NCBI GenBank assembly: GCA_022821805.1
Contig: JAJECX010000015.1
Coordinates: 1 to 64,000, forward strand
Reading direction: 5' to 3'
DNA length: 64,000 nucleotides
DNA from: Anaerolineae bacterium
GTDB lineage: Bacteria > Chloroflexota > Anaerolineae > Aggregatilineales > Phototrophicaceae
The notes below the pieces were generated by a model. The model was not told the origin of the DNA. It worked only from the letters and a program-made list of their open reading frames with translations, and searched no databases. Shown here one piece after another: positions 26,222 through 34,015 of this stretch; position 1 is the first letter of the stretch, and each line of letters begins with the position of its first letter. The position numbers and the translations under genes are program-made.

Positions 26222-26339
26222 GTAGGGGCGGCCGATTCGGGCGCCCGCCGGAGCGCAGGAACTTGTAGGGGCGGTCTATCAGGTCGCCCGCGCCCAAGGC
26301 CTCAGAAATCAACGGGCGAGCCAAGGCTCGCCCCTACAA
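26222..26339. repeat. Cluster of three palindromic repeats
   Basis: Three family members lie within 120 bp: GTAGGGGCGGCCGATTCGGGCGCCCGCC (26222-26249, plus), TGTAGGGGCGGTCTATCAGGTCGCCCG (26264-26290, plus) and CGGGCGAGCCAAGGCTCGCCCCTACAA (26313-26339, minus). The last is a perfect GGGCGAGCC/GGCTCGCCC hairpin whose edge overlaps the final codons of hyuB. They fill the gap between hsp20 and hyuB, which converge. Confidence 0.8.
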
Positions 26340-27905
26340 ATCGATCTGTGACTCATCTCCCCAGCCGCCGCCGCCTGGCGTCTCAACAATCACCCGATCG
26401 CCCCTTTCCAGATTGGCCGAATGCTTTCCGCTTACGATTTCGGGGTCGCCTCGGCGGATGATCGCGTTGACGCCACATCTGCCCGGCGCGCCGCCCTTGA
26501 GGCCGTAGGGCGCCCGCAGCCGCCGCTCCGAATTAATCGTGATCGTCGCCGGCGCCAGCATTTCATACTCGCGCACGATGCCATCGCCGCCTCGATGCCG
26601 TCCGGCGCCGCCGCTGCCCTCGCGCAAGTGATAGCGCAGCACCCGCATCGGCAGGCTGTATTCCAGCGCTTCGACTGGCGTATTCAGCGTATTGGTCATG
26701 TGGCAATGCCGCCCCGACAAGCCCGCGCCTCGGCTTGAAGCGCCATGACCGCCGCCCAAGGTCTCATAATAGACAAACTGCGCCTCGCCATCGTAGCCTC
26801 CGACGGCGAAGTTATTCATCGTGCCCAGCGAGGCTGCCGGCACGATCTCCGGCAATGCCTGCGCCAGCGCGCCCAGCACCGTATCGACGATGCGCTGGCT
26901 CGTCTCCGTATTGCCGACCACTACCGCCGCCGGGAAGTGCGGATTGAGGAAACTGCCTTCCCTTGTGATCACCTCCACCGGCTGAAAACAGCCGTGATTG
27001 ACCGGGATATCTTCTTCTGCCATCAAGCGAACGCAATACCAGGTCGCCGAGCGCACGATCGCCGGCGCCGCATTGACGTTGCCCGGCGCCTGGGGCGCGC
27101 TGCCAGTGAAATCCACCGTCATGGATTCGCCGCGCACCTCAATCCCCACCTGAATCGGTATCTCGAATTCATTCTGTCCGTCGCCCTCCATCGCGTCGCG
27201 ATATTGGTAGACGCCATCAGGTATGCCCGCGATAACCGCCTGCGTCATCCGCCGCGAATATGCCAGCAGGGCGGACGCGTGCTCAGCCGTCTCCTCCACG
27301 CCATGTTCGACCATCATATCGAGCAGGCGCTGTTCGCCGATGCGATTCGCCGCCATTTGCGCTTCCAGGTCGCCCAGCCGCTCGGCCGGATTGCGACTGT
27401 TCGCTACGATTAGATCCAGCGCGCCCTCATTCATCCAGCCGCTCAGCCGCAGCTTCACCGGCGGGATGATGATTCCCTCTTGATATAGCTCCGTGCTCAG
27501 CGGCGATGAGCCCGGCGTCATGCCGCCGACATCGGCGTGGTGCGCCCGGCTGGCGACAAAATAGCAGAGCTCGCCCCCGGCGAAGACCGGCGAAATCATA
27601 GTGATATCCGGCAAGTGTGTCCCGCCGCGATAGGGGTCGTTGAGCACCACCAAATCACCCGGGAAAAACTCCTCGAATTCGGCCACGGCCGCCGCCACCG
27701 AGGCCGGCATGCTGCCCAGATGCACCGGGATATGCGCCGCCTGCGCGATCATCCGCGCTTCCGCATCGAATACCGCGCAGCTGAAATCCAGGCGCTCGCG
27801 GATATTGGGGCTGAAACTGGCGCGCCGCAGCGTCACGCCCATCTCTTCGGCGGCCGCCTCAAACAGATTCTTGAATACTTCCAAACTGATTGCGTCAACC
27901 GGCAT
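26334..27905 (-). CDS. hyuB: Hydantoinase/oxoprolinase subunit B (HyuB)
   Basis: A 523-residue B subunit. Family blocks seen are [110 protein letters not shown], and the Gly-rich ending [22 protein letters not shown] with [12 protein letters not shown]. It should work with HyuA as one enzyme. The stop codon falls within the last palindromic repeat of the neighbouring cluster. The gap to hyuA is about 800 bp and holds an opposing hsp20 gene, so joint transcription is uncertain. Confidence 0.9.
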   Translation of the reverse strand: MPVDAISLEVFKNLFEAAAEEMGVTLRRASFSPNIRERLDFSCAVFDAEARMIAQAAHIPVHLGSMPASVAAAVAEFEEFFPGDLVVLNDPYRGGTHLPDITMISPVFAGGELCYFVASRAHHADVGGMTPGSSPLSTELYQEGIIIPPVKLRLSGWMNEGALDLIVANSRNPAERLGDLEAQMAANRIGEQRLLDMMVEHGVEETAEHASALLAYSRRMTQAVIAGIPDGVYQYRDAMEGDGQNEFEIPIQVGIEVRGESMTVDFTGSAPQAPGNVNAAPAIVRSATWYCVRLMAEEDIPVNHGCFQPVEVITREGSFLNPHFPAAVVVGNTETSQRIVDTVLGALAQALPEIVPAASLGTMNNFAVGGYDGEAQFVYYETLGGGHGASSRGAGLSGRHCHMTNTLNTPVEALEYSLPMRVLRYHLREGSGGAGRHRGGDGIVREYEMLAPATITINSERRLRAPYGLKGGAPGRCGVNAIIRRGDPEIVSGKHSANLERGDRVIVETPGGGGWGDESQIDL

Positions 27906-27971
27906 CTCAGTCAGCCTTTCGCGGAGATATACTTTCTTCTAGGCTAGCATAGCGCATCATAGCGCAATAGC

Positions 27972-28108
27972 TGTAGGGACGACTGACGGTCAGTGTCGAA
28001 GGGCTGTGTCGACGGGCTGTGTCCACGCGCCCTACGCGCCCTACGCGACCGGCGGTCAGTGTCGAAGGGCTGTGTCTACGCGCCCTACGCGACCCTGTGA
28101 GTCGCCCT
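27972..28108 (+). repeat. Complex internally repeated palindromic element
   Basis: A non-coding block of about 140 bp built from repeated modules. GGTCAGTGTCGAAGGGCTGTGTC occurs twice, GGGCTGTGTC three times, and CGCCCTACGCG three times. It opens TGTAGGGACGACTGACGG and closes CCTGTGAGTCGCCC, so its ends match the dispersed palindrome family while the centre is expanded. The rest of the 300-bp gap between hyuB and the thiamine pyrophosphokinase gene (27906-28210) shows nothing else beyond a likely promoter zone near the latter. Confidence 0.7.
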
Positions 28109-28210
28109 AAACGCGCGCTCAATGATGAATGCGCTGTTCTCTCGCGTCTCACAAATGGTAATATTCAGCCTTATAGACACTACCTGCTTTAGACACAGAG
28201 GGAACGCGCG

Positions 28211-28861
28211 CTGAACGTCCTGCTACTCGCCAACGGCGAACTCAAACGCGGCGTCATGCTAGACCGCTTGCTACATTCGCTCGAATCGCCCAGCGTCATC
28301 TGCGCCGACGGCGGCGCCCTGCACGCCCGCGCGCTCGGTCTGACGCCGCATACGATCATCGGCGACCTTGATTCGCTGACCGCCGAGCAAGTCGCGGACT
28401 TCAAAGCAGCCGGCGCGGATATCATCCAGTATCCGCCGGAGAAAAACGAAACCGATCTCGAACTGGCGCTGCGCCATTGCCAGCAGATCGGCGCAAGCGC
28501 GATTTTCATCCTGGGCGCCTTGGGCGGGCGCTTCGACCAGACCATCGCCAATATCCACTTGCTTGCGCATCCCGCCTTCAGCGATATGCGAATTGAAGCG
28601 ATCGACCGCGACCAAGTCCTGCGCCTGCTGAAGCCTGGCAGCCACCGGATCATGGGCGAGCGCGGCGACACCGTTTCGCTGATTCCGCTTGCCCCCGCAG
28701 TCAATGGCATCACGACGTCTCAGCTGCAATTTCCCCTGCGGGACGAAACGCTCTACCTGGGTCCAGCGCGCGGGATCAGCAATGTCATGCTGGCTGACAG
28801 GTCCGCGGTCGAGTTTGCCTGCGGGCTGCTGCTGCTTGTCCACACCAGCGGACGCGCCTGA
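28211..28861 (+). CDS. Thiamine pyrophosphokinase
   Basis: Transfers pyrophosphate from ATP to thiamine. The ORF track begins at an internal ATG (28256), but the family N-terminus lies upstream in the same frame: LNVLLLANGELKRGVM. No ATG, GTG or TTG exists between the upstream TAG and this point, while CTG at 28211 has GAGGGA seven bases before it, so a CTG start is proposed. Motifs seen are ICADGGALHA, IIGDLDSLT and ETDLELALRHC, then LGALGGRFDQTIANIHLL, all conserved in the family. The C-terminal small domain (GDTVSLIPL, GISNVM) is present. The next gene starts at a TGATG overlap, so the two are coupled. Confidence 0.85.
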   Translation: MNVLLLANGELKRGVMLDRLLHSLESPSVICADGGALHARALGLTPHTIIGDLDSLTAEQVADFKAAGADIIQYPPEKNETDLELALRHCQQIGASAIFILGALGGRFDQTIANIHLLAHPAFSDMRIEAIDRDQVLRLLKPGSHRIMGERGDTVSLIPLAPAVNGITTSQLQFPLRDETLYLGPARGISNVMLADRSAVEFACGLLLLVHTSGRA

Positions 28862-29337
28862 TGACCGCAATCACCGTCATCAAACGCGATGCTCGCGGAG
28901 AAGATGAGCTTTCATATCAAGCCGTCCTGCGTGAACAAAACGAAGAATATATCTGCGTCGACGCGCAGTTTGCGCTGGAGGACCGCGATTTGGGCTATAT
29001 CAAGCTGCACCGCGGCGACCGCTTTCGCGAGTGGTTCTACAGCGATCGCTGGTTCAATATCTTTCGTGTGGCTGATGTCGAGACGAATTTGCTGAAGGGC
29101 TGGTATTGCAATATCACACGGCCGCCCAGCATTGAAGCGCATCAGATTGCGGCGGAGGATCTGTGCCTGGACGTCTTCATCTACCCCGACGGGCGGACGC
29201 TGCTGCTCGATGAAGACGACTTTAAGGAACTGAAATTAACGAAGCATGAAGTGAAAAAGGCGTGGCAGGCGGTGGCTGCGATCCGTCGTCTCGTCGAAAA
29301 GCGCCTGCCTCCCTTTGATGAAATTCGCGCGAAGTAA
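28861..29337 (+). CDS. DUF402 domain protein
   Basis: A 158-residue protein with the DUF402 core: DRWFNIFRVADVETNLLKGWYCNITRPPSIEAHQIAAEDLCLDVFIYPDGRTLLLDEDDFKELKL. The conserved W.N/Y.DV region and the acidic D.CLDVF and DEDDF groups are those thought to bind divalent metal in this fold. Some members, such as FomD, are nucleotide hydrolases. The function of this one is not known. It starts at the A of the TGA stop of thiamine pyrophosphokinase, which suggests a related or co-regulated role. Confidence 0.82.
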   Translation: MTAITVIKRDARGEDELSYQAVLREQNEEYICVDAQFALEDRDLGYIKLHRGDRFREWFYSDRWFNIFRVADVETNLLKGWYCNITRPPSIEAHQIAAEDLCLDVFIYPDGRTLLLDEDDFKELKLTKHEVKKAWQAVAAIRRLVEKRLPPFDEIRAK

Positions 29338-29371
29338 TTGCTCCTCTTGCTGAATTCGGGAATCGTCCGCC

Positions 29372-29833
29372 TTACTCCAGATCAGGCCGGATGACCAGCA
29401 CCGGCACATTGACATCGTGCATCACCTTGTTGGCGACGCTGCCGAATACCATACGCACCAACCCCGAATGACCGTGCGTCGTCATGACCGCGAGGTCGAT
29501 CTTTTCTTCTTCAATGTAATCGACGATGTGCTGCGCGACGCCGACGGCGTCTATAATATGCAAACGGCAGGCAATGCCCTGTTCCCGCACTTCGTTGCGC
29601 AGCCCAAGCAAGTGCTGTTTGATCTCCTCGCGAATCCGGTTGGCCAATTCATATTCGCCTGCAATCGCAAGCGAGTCAACAAATTCATGCATTGGCGGCG
29701 TGAAAACATGGAGCAGAATCACCTCGCCGCCGCTGATGCGCGCGAAGTCAACCGCATAAGGAATCGCTCGCTCGCTCCAAGCTGAGCCATCGGTCGGCAC
29801 GACAATCTTTTTGAACGGACGGTGCTGAAACAT
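29372..29833 (-). CDS. Universal stress protein (UspA family)
   Basis: A 153-residue protein with one Usp domain. The start FKKIVVPTDGSAWSERAIPYAVDFA and the C-terminal ATP-binding motif GHSGLVRMVFGSVANKVMHDVNVPVLVIRP (G-x2-G-x9-like GS) are clear, so it is likely of the ATP-binding kind. TTHGH and the DVAQHIVDYIEEEKIDLAVMT region agree with the family. It is divergent from the PucC-type MFS gene. GGGGAGTGAGG lies just before the ATG. Confidence 0.92.
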   Translation of the reverse strand: MFQHRPFKKIVVPTDGSAWSERAIPYAVDFARISGGEVILLHVFTPPMHEFVDSLAIAGEYELANRIREEIKQHLLGLRNEVREQGIACRLHIIDAVGVAQHIVDYIEEEKIDLAVMTTHGHSGLVRMVFGSVANKVMHDVNVPVLVIRPDLE

Positions 29834-29908
29834 CTGAACCTCACTCCCCTCGTAAATCGCTCTGGTTTTTAGTATATCATAGCTTGTGAAACTTTTCTCA
29901 TTTGGCTA

Positions 29909-29936
29909 TTGACGCCTAGCGTTGAACCTGTACAAT
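29909..29936 (+). promoter_or_regulatory. Strong candidate promoter for the PucC-type MFS gene
   Basis: TTGACG (29909-29914) and TACAAT (29931-29936) are separated by 16 bases, close to the housekeeping consensus. The start codon is about 38 bases downstream of the -10 box. Confidence 0.65.
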
Positions 29937-29973
29937 CCATCTCTGAAATCTGTAAAATTCTGAATAAAAGTGT

Positions 29974-31368
29974 ATGCACAATCCTCAGGGTTCGGGCCTT
30001 TCCATCGGTCATAATCTGAAAATCGCCCTCTTCCATCTCGGTTCGGGCATTGCCGATGTTTTGACAACCGGCGTATGGAATCGCATCATGGTCGCCGACC
30101 TTGGATTCAGCGCCGCCTTCGTTGGTTTGCTCACCGGCTTGCGTTACTTCCTGGCGCCTCTTGGCGTCATCGCCGGACGCTATTCCGACACGCACACGAT
30201 TGGCGGTTTCAGACGCCTGTTCTGGATCTGGCTTGGCCGGGTGATGATGGCAGTCAGCACGCTGGTGCTGGGCTACGCCACCGCCGAACTGGTACGGCGC
30301 GCCAGCAGTGAATCCGCTGGACCGACGCCGGCCGCGCTGTGGATTGCGCTGGTCTTTTCCTTCCTCCTCTTTAGCCTGGGCGGCGCCATATCGGGCAGCA
30401 CCTTCCTGGCGCTGATCTACGATCGGGCGGCCGAACATCAGCGCGGACGCGCTGTCGGTTTAGTCTGGACCTTTTTGCTCCTCGGCTTCACCATTGGCGG
30501 CATTTTCTTCAGCATCATGCTGCCCCACGACGAGAGCGCCGGCGCCATTGCCTTCTCGGCCGACTCGGTCCTGACGCTCTTCATCGTAACCGCAGCCGCG
30601 CTCACCTTGATTTGGTTTCTTTCTCTCCTGGGCGAAGAGAAACGAACGCGCGGCAGCGCGCTTTCAAGGGACGAAGAAACCGGCAGCCTGCGCCATGATC
30701 TGGGACTCGTTTGGCGCAGCCGGCGGATGCGATTCTTCCTCTTCTATCTGACCATGTCCATGGCTTTCGCCTTCTTGCAGGACACAGTGCTGGAACCCTT
30801 CGCCGGGCAAGTGTTCGACATGGAGGCGCATATCACCAACCGCTTTGCCGCCTATTGGGGCAGCATGGCGATATTGGGCTCCTTTGCGTCACTGCTGCTG
30901 TTGCGCCGCTGGTCTGTCTTCAACCACTCAAACTTGTCGCAAATGGGCGTCGTTGCGCTCATGCTCGCCTATATCGTTTTCGCCCTCTCTTCGCTTGCTG
31001 AGATCCGCCCGCTGGTGACACCCGGCTTGATCCTGCTGGGCATTGGACTGGGCGTCTGGAATATCGGAACGCTCGGTTTGATGATGGACCTGAGCCCGGC
31101 CGGGAGCGCCGGCGCCTTCCTCGGTTTTTGGACCCTATGCGTCACCTTCGCCAGAGGGGCAGGCGTCGCCGGCGGCGGCATCGCGCGCGATATCGTGCTG
31201 GCGCTTTCCGGCGAGCATGCGGTGGCTTATGGCGCCGTCTTCTGCTTTGGCTTTATCGGGCTGGCCAGCGCCTGGGTCGCGCTGCGTCGGGTTCATCAGG
31301 ACAGTTGCCGCGAAGGCGCCCAAAGCGATGCCGAACTCGCGGCCGTGCTCTCTAGCGCCTTGGACTGA
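29974..31368 (+). CDS. PucC/BCD-family MFS transporter
   Basis: A 464-residue membrane protein with about twelve membrane segments. The N-terminal block GHNLKIALFHLGSGIADVLTTGVWNRIMVADLGFSAAFVGLLTGLRYFLAPLGVIAGRYSDTHTIGGFRRLFWIWLGRVMM is characteristic of PucC-type proteins (bacteriochlorophyll delivery family), and the C-terminal half has MMDLSPAGSAGAFLGFWTLCVTFARGAGVAGGGIARDI. In phototrophs these help assemble light-harvesting complexes. Homologs also occur in bacteria without photosynthesis genes, and no pigment gene is in this window, so the cargo is open. No strong ribosome site precedes the ATG; the leader is about 30 bases. Confidence 0.82.
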   Translation: MHNPQGSGLSIGHNLKIALFHLGSGIADVLTTGVWNRIMVADLGFSAAFVGLLTGLRYFLAPLGVIAGRYSDTHTIGGFRRLFWIWLGRVMMAVSTLVLGYATAELVRRASSESAGPTPAALWIALVFSFLLFSLGGAISGSTFLALIYDRAAEHQRGRAVGLVWTFLLLGFTIGGIFFSIMLPHDESAGAIAFSADSVLTLFIVTAAALTLIWFLSLLGEEKRTRGSALSRDEETGSLRHDLGLVWRSRRMRFFLFYLTMSMAFAFLQDTVLEPFAGQVFDMEAHITNRFAAYWGSMAILGSFASLLLLRRWSVFNHSNLSQMGVVALMLAYIVFALSSLAEIRPLVTPGLILLGIGLGVWNIGTLGLMMDLSPAGSAGAFLGFWTLCVTFARGAGVAGGGIARDIVLALSGEHAVAYGAVFCFGFIGLASAWVALRRVHQDSCREGAQSDAELAAVLSSALD

Positions 31369-31380
31369 GACCGCTTCAAG

Positions 31381-32265
31381 CTAGTCCCTCAGCCAGCTTA
31401 GATTGTCTCGGTCGTAGATGTATGCTTTGCGTTCTTTCTCACTAAGCCGGTCGCTCATATCGACGATTTCCCGCAGGTTGGTCTCGCCATCTGTGATTCT
31501 TGCGCGGATTATGTCCGAAAATTGAAAAACCGTCTGCAAGATTTGTGCCTCAAGAATGGCGTCGCCGCAAGTGCCAATGCCCTTGAGCTGCCCGCTCAAG
31601 GTTATCTCTGCCATGCCTTCGTCAATGTGAATGCCAGCAACCGTCAAGCCCAGCAGCTTGATCCAGTCTTCAGTCTCGACATCCGCGTCTGGATGTCTCT
31701 GCTCCGGATCGAAGAGGGCGCTTAACGCCAGCGAAAGATTCGCCAAGGTGTTGCCTCCGCGCGCCATTGCTATGTCGACCGGCAGAAGATAGCTCGCGCA
31801 GCCGACCTGAATGCCTTGCCCTCTGTAATTGCTGTGGCTGCCGAGCCAGAACTGCGTCTTGAGTCCTTCGGGCAGGAATTTCGTTTCTGCCAGGAAGTCC
31901 GTCGCCCAGGCGCGCCATGTCTCCAGCAGCGGCGCGAAATCTTCGCTGTTGCCGAACCCAAGCGGTGCGCGCGCCAGCTCAAATGGCAGCGTCTCCAGGT
32001 TTACCAACTCGATAAAAGCCCAAACCGACAGCTCGGCACAGGTAAGCGGCATATCCAATAAGCGGAAATGATGGTCAAAGTAAGTGGCCGGGTCGAGGCG
32101 ATGTATCGCCCGAAGGCCCTCATAAAGCCCCATGCCTTGCGCGACAGCCTCTTGATGGGCGCTTTCCTTGCTATCGCAAGGCGGGCCGATTTGGTAATCC
32201 CGCTGCGCGTGGACAGAAGAAATCAGCAAGCCGACAACAGCAAGGATGATCCATATCCGCGCCAT
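31381..32265 (-). CDS. Exported protein of unknown function
   Basis: A 294-residue protein with an N-terminal signal peptide (IWIILAVVGLLISSVHAQ, likely cleaved after HAQ). Nothing after it matches a family I recognise. Visible are an acidic mature chain, few cysteines (C in GPPCDSKES, LTCAEL, VGCASYL, IGTCGDA), which could form two disulfides, and a late strand-rich part (IHIDEGMAEITLSGQLKGIGTCGD). It ends 12 bp from the MFS gene (convergent) and lies 24 bp downstream of fabI on the same strand, so it may be read through from there. Confidence 0.6.
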   Translation of the reverse strand: MARIWIILAVVGLLISSVHAQRDYQIGPPCDSKESAHQEAVAQGMGLYEGLRAIHRLDPATYFDHHFRLLDMPLTCAELSVWAFIELVNLETLPFELARAPLGFGNSEDFAPLLETWRAWATDFLAETKFLPEGLKTQFWLGSHSNYRGQGIQVGCASYLLPVDIAMARGGNTLANLSLALSALFDPEQRHPDADVETEDWIKLLGLTVAGIHIDEGMAEITLSGQLKGIGTCGDAILEAQILQTVFQFSDIIRARITDGETNLREIVDMSDRLSEKERKAYIYDRDNLSWLRD

Positions 32266-32289
32266 GTGAAAAACTCCCCCACAAACCAG

Positions 32290-33090
32290 CTACGCGCGCT
32301 CGCCCAAAAGCGCTTCAACATCGGTATACCCCATGATATTGTAACCGGCATCGACATAGATAACTTCGCCCGTGATGCGCCGCGAAAGATCAGACGCCAG
32401 GAAGAGCGCCAAATCACCGACATCGTCTTGGCTCACCAGTTCATTCATCGGCGAGGTCACTTCGGCGTATTTCAGCAGATCGCGGAAGCCCTGGATGCCG
32501 CCTGCCGATAAGGTCTTGATGGCGCCGGCGCTAATGGCGTTGACGCGAATCTTGCTGCGCCCCATGTCGGCCGCCAGGTACATCGTTATCGCCTCTAGCG
32601 CCGCTTTGGCGATCGCCATCGCGTTGTAATTGGGGATGACCTTGCGCGACGCGTTGTAGGTGAGGCTCATGACGCTGCCGCCGTCCTTCATCAGCGGCTC
32701 GGCGCGCCGCGTCAGTTCGATCAAGCTGACCGCGCTGACATCAATGGCGCTCAGCAGCGCCTCGCGCCGCATCTCAACAAAACGCCCGCCCAGCGCGTCC
32801 CGTTCGGCGAAAGCCACCGAATGCGCCAGCACATCAAGCTTGCCATATCGCTCTTCTACCGCCGCAAACACCGCGTCCATCTCATCGGCATTGGTGACGT
32901 CGGCCCGGACAAACAACTCGCAGCCGATCGACTCGCCCAGTGGTTTCACCCGCCGTTCCAGCTTGTCAATGGCGTAGCTCAGCGCGATGGTGGCGCCCTC
33001 GCGATGCAAGGCTTTTGCGATGCCCCAGCCGATCGAGTTCTTGTTGGCGACGCCGAATATCAAGGCGATCTTGCCGTCCAGTAAGCCCAT
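32290..33090 (-). CDS. fabI: Enoyl-[acyl-carrier-protein] reductase FabI
   Basis: A 266-residue SDR-type enoyl-ACP reductase, the last step of each fatty acid elongation cycle. N-terminal GKIALIFGVANKNSIGWGIAKALHREGA has the FabI form of the Rossmann motif (VANxxSIxWGI). The catalytic Tyr and Lys lie in VIPNYNAMAIAKAALEA (Y-x6-K), and VNAISAGAIKTLSAGGI and DVGDLALFLASDLSRRITGEVIYVDAGYNIMG complete the fold. The length is standard. No other fab gene is adjacent. Confidence 0.95.
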   Translation of the reverse strand: MGLLDGKIALIFGVANKNSIGWGIAKALHREGATIALSYAIDKLERRVKPLGESIGCELFVRADVTNADEMDAVFAAVEERYGKLDVLAHSVAFAERDALGGRFVEMRREALLSAIDVSAVSLIELTRRAEPLMKDGGSVMSLTYNASRKVIPNYNAMAIAKAALEAITMYLAADMGRSKIRVNAISAGAIKTLSAGGIQGFRDLLKYAEVTSPMNELVSQDDVGDLALFLASDLSRRITGEVIYVDAGYNIMGYTDVEALLGERA

Positions 33091-33120
33091 TGCGTCCTCG
33101 CTTAACTACTTGCGCGTTGT

Positions 33121-33435
33121 TCAATCGTCCCGAGCGTTTACAGAGCCACGACTAAGCTCAGATTCCAAATGTTGAACCCGGCTGCTCAAGTTAACGCGAG
33201 CAGCGACAGATGCTCTTTCCGTTTGATGTCGCGATTCAACCTCTCGGTTGATGCGGTCGCTGAGGCTCTTGGCGTCACGATTCGCCTGTGTCTGAATCAT
33301 ATTCATGCGCTCCCGATGTTGGTCAAGCTCGCGGAAGACTGAGTGACCCAGCAGCCGGTAGGCGGTCCAAACGCCGCCCAAGACCGCAACTAAGCCGCCA
33401 ATAAACCCCAAGATCAGGTTTCCATCAATCAACAT
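33121..33435 (-). CDS. Small membrane-anchored coiled-coil protein
   Basis: A 104-residue protein not recognised by family. One membrane segment (residues about 8-28, LILGFIGGLVAVLGGVWTAYRLL) is followed by a charged, helical region rich in Arg, Glu and Gln (ELDQHRERMNMIQTQANRDAKSLSDRINREVESRHQTE) likely to form a coiled coil. Its start overlaps the end of the upstream gene by 11 bases, so the two are translated as a pair. The layout recalls phage inner-membrane spanins or small scaffold proteins, but there is no other phage sign here. Confidence 0.6.
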   Translation of the reverse strand: MLIDGNLILGFIGGLVAVLGGVWTAYRLLGHSVFRELDQHRERMNMIQTQANRDAKSLSDRINREVESRHQTERASVAARVNLSSRVQHLESELSRGSVNARDD

Positions 33436-33790
33436 TTGATGATGCTCCCATTTCGCCGAATGCGTCGAGACCGCTGAGATCTATTGGCGCTAACATCTCA
33501 CGATACCGTTCATTGGTGTAGGTGACCAGTCTTTGGAGGTGGTTGGCGTCACTCTCGTCAAATACTTTGGGACCGCCCTTCACAAATAGGTTTTGTCCCT
33601 GTACTTTTCCCTCTCTGCCAAGTCTGCCAGGTTCGGCTAACAGAATTGCGTTACAGATCTCCGCCCAGCGCGGCGGGGGCATAGCTGACAGCACCAAGAC
33701 CTGCTTGGTCAACTCAATATCGTCGGCCGTAGGGCGTTGACTTTGCTGCTTGTCGTGTCGCACAATTTTGATGTCTTCCCATTCGCTCAT
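33425..33790 (-). CDS. Hypothetical soluble protein paired with the small membrane protein
   Basis: About 121 residues from the ATG at 33790, chosen because GGAGG lies five bases upstream; the longer ORF has no such site. The sequence (MSEWEDIKIVRHDKQQSQRPTADDIELTKQVLVLSAMPPPRWAEICNAIL, then LFVKGGPKVFDESDANHLQRLVTYTNERYREML) is hydrophilic and mostly helical, with no motif I recognise. It overlaps the next gene by 11 bases. Together they form a two-gene unit between fabI and the divergent hydroxyacid dehydrogenase gene. Confidence 0.6.
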   Translation of the reverse strand: MSEWEDIKIVRHDKQQSQRPTADDIELTKQVLVLSAMPPPRWAEICNAILLAEPGRLGREGKVQGQNLFVKGGPKVFDESDANHLQRLVTYTNERYREMLAPIDLSGLDAFGEMGASSNVD

Positions 33791-34015
33791 AGCGCCCTCC
33801 CGCTGGCTACTATTCTGCTTGATACACTCTCTGCGCGCATCGCTGACATCAGCATCTTTTACGGGTATCTTATCGCAATGAAGTGATGCTCGCCAGACCA
33901 CGCCCGCATTGACCGAGACGATGCGACCTGCTAACCTCGTACATAGACACAATGAAACACATCGGCAATTGACCGAAGTCGGCGTCAGTTCCAGCGCGGC
34001 AACAGGATTCGCAGA

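Noticed and set aside
27972-28108. CRISPR array
   Set aside because: The repeated units are adjacent, of unequal length and without regular unique spacers, and no cas gene is present. It fits the palindromic repeat family instead.
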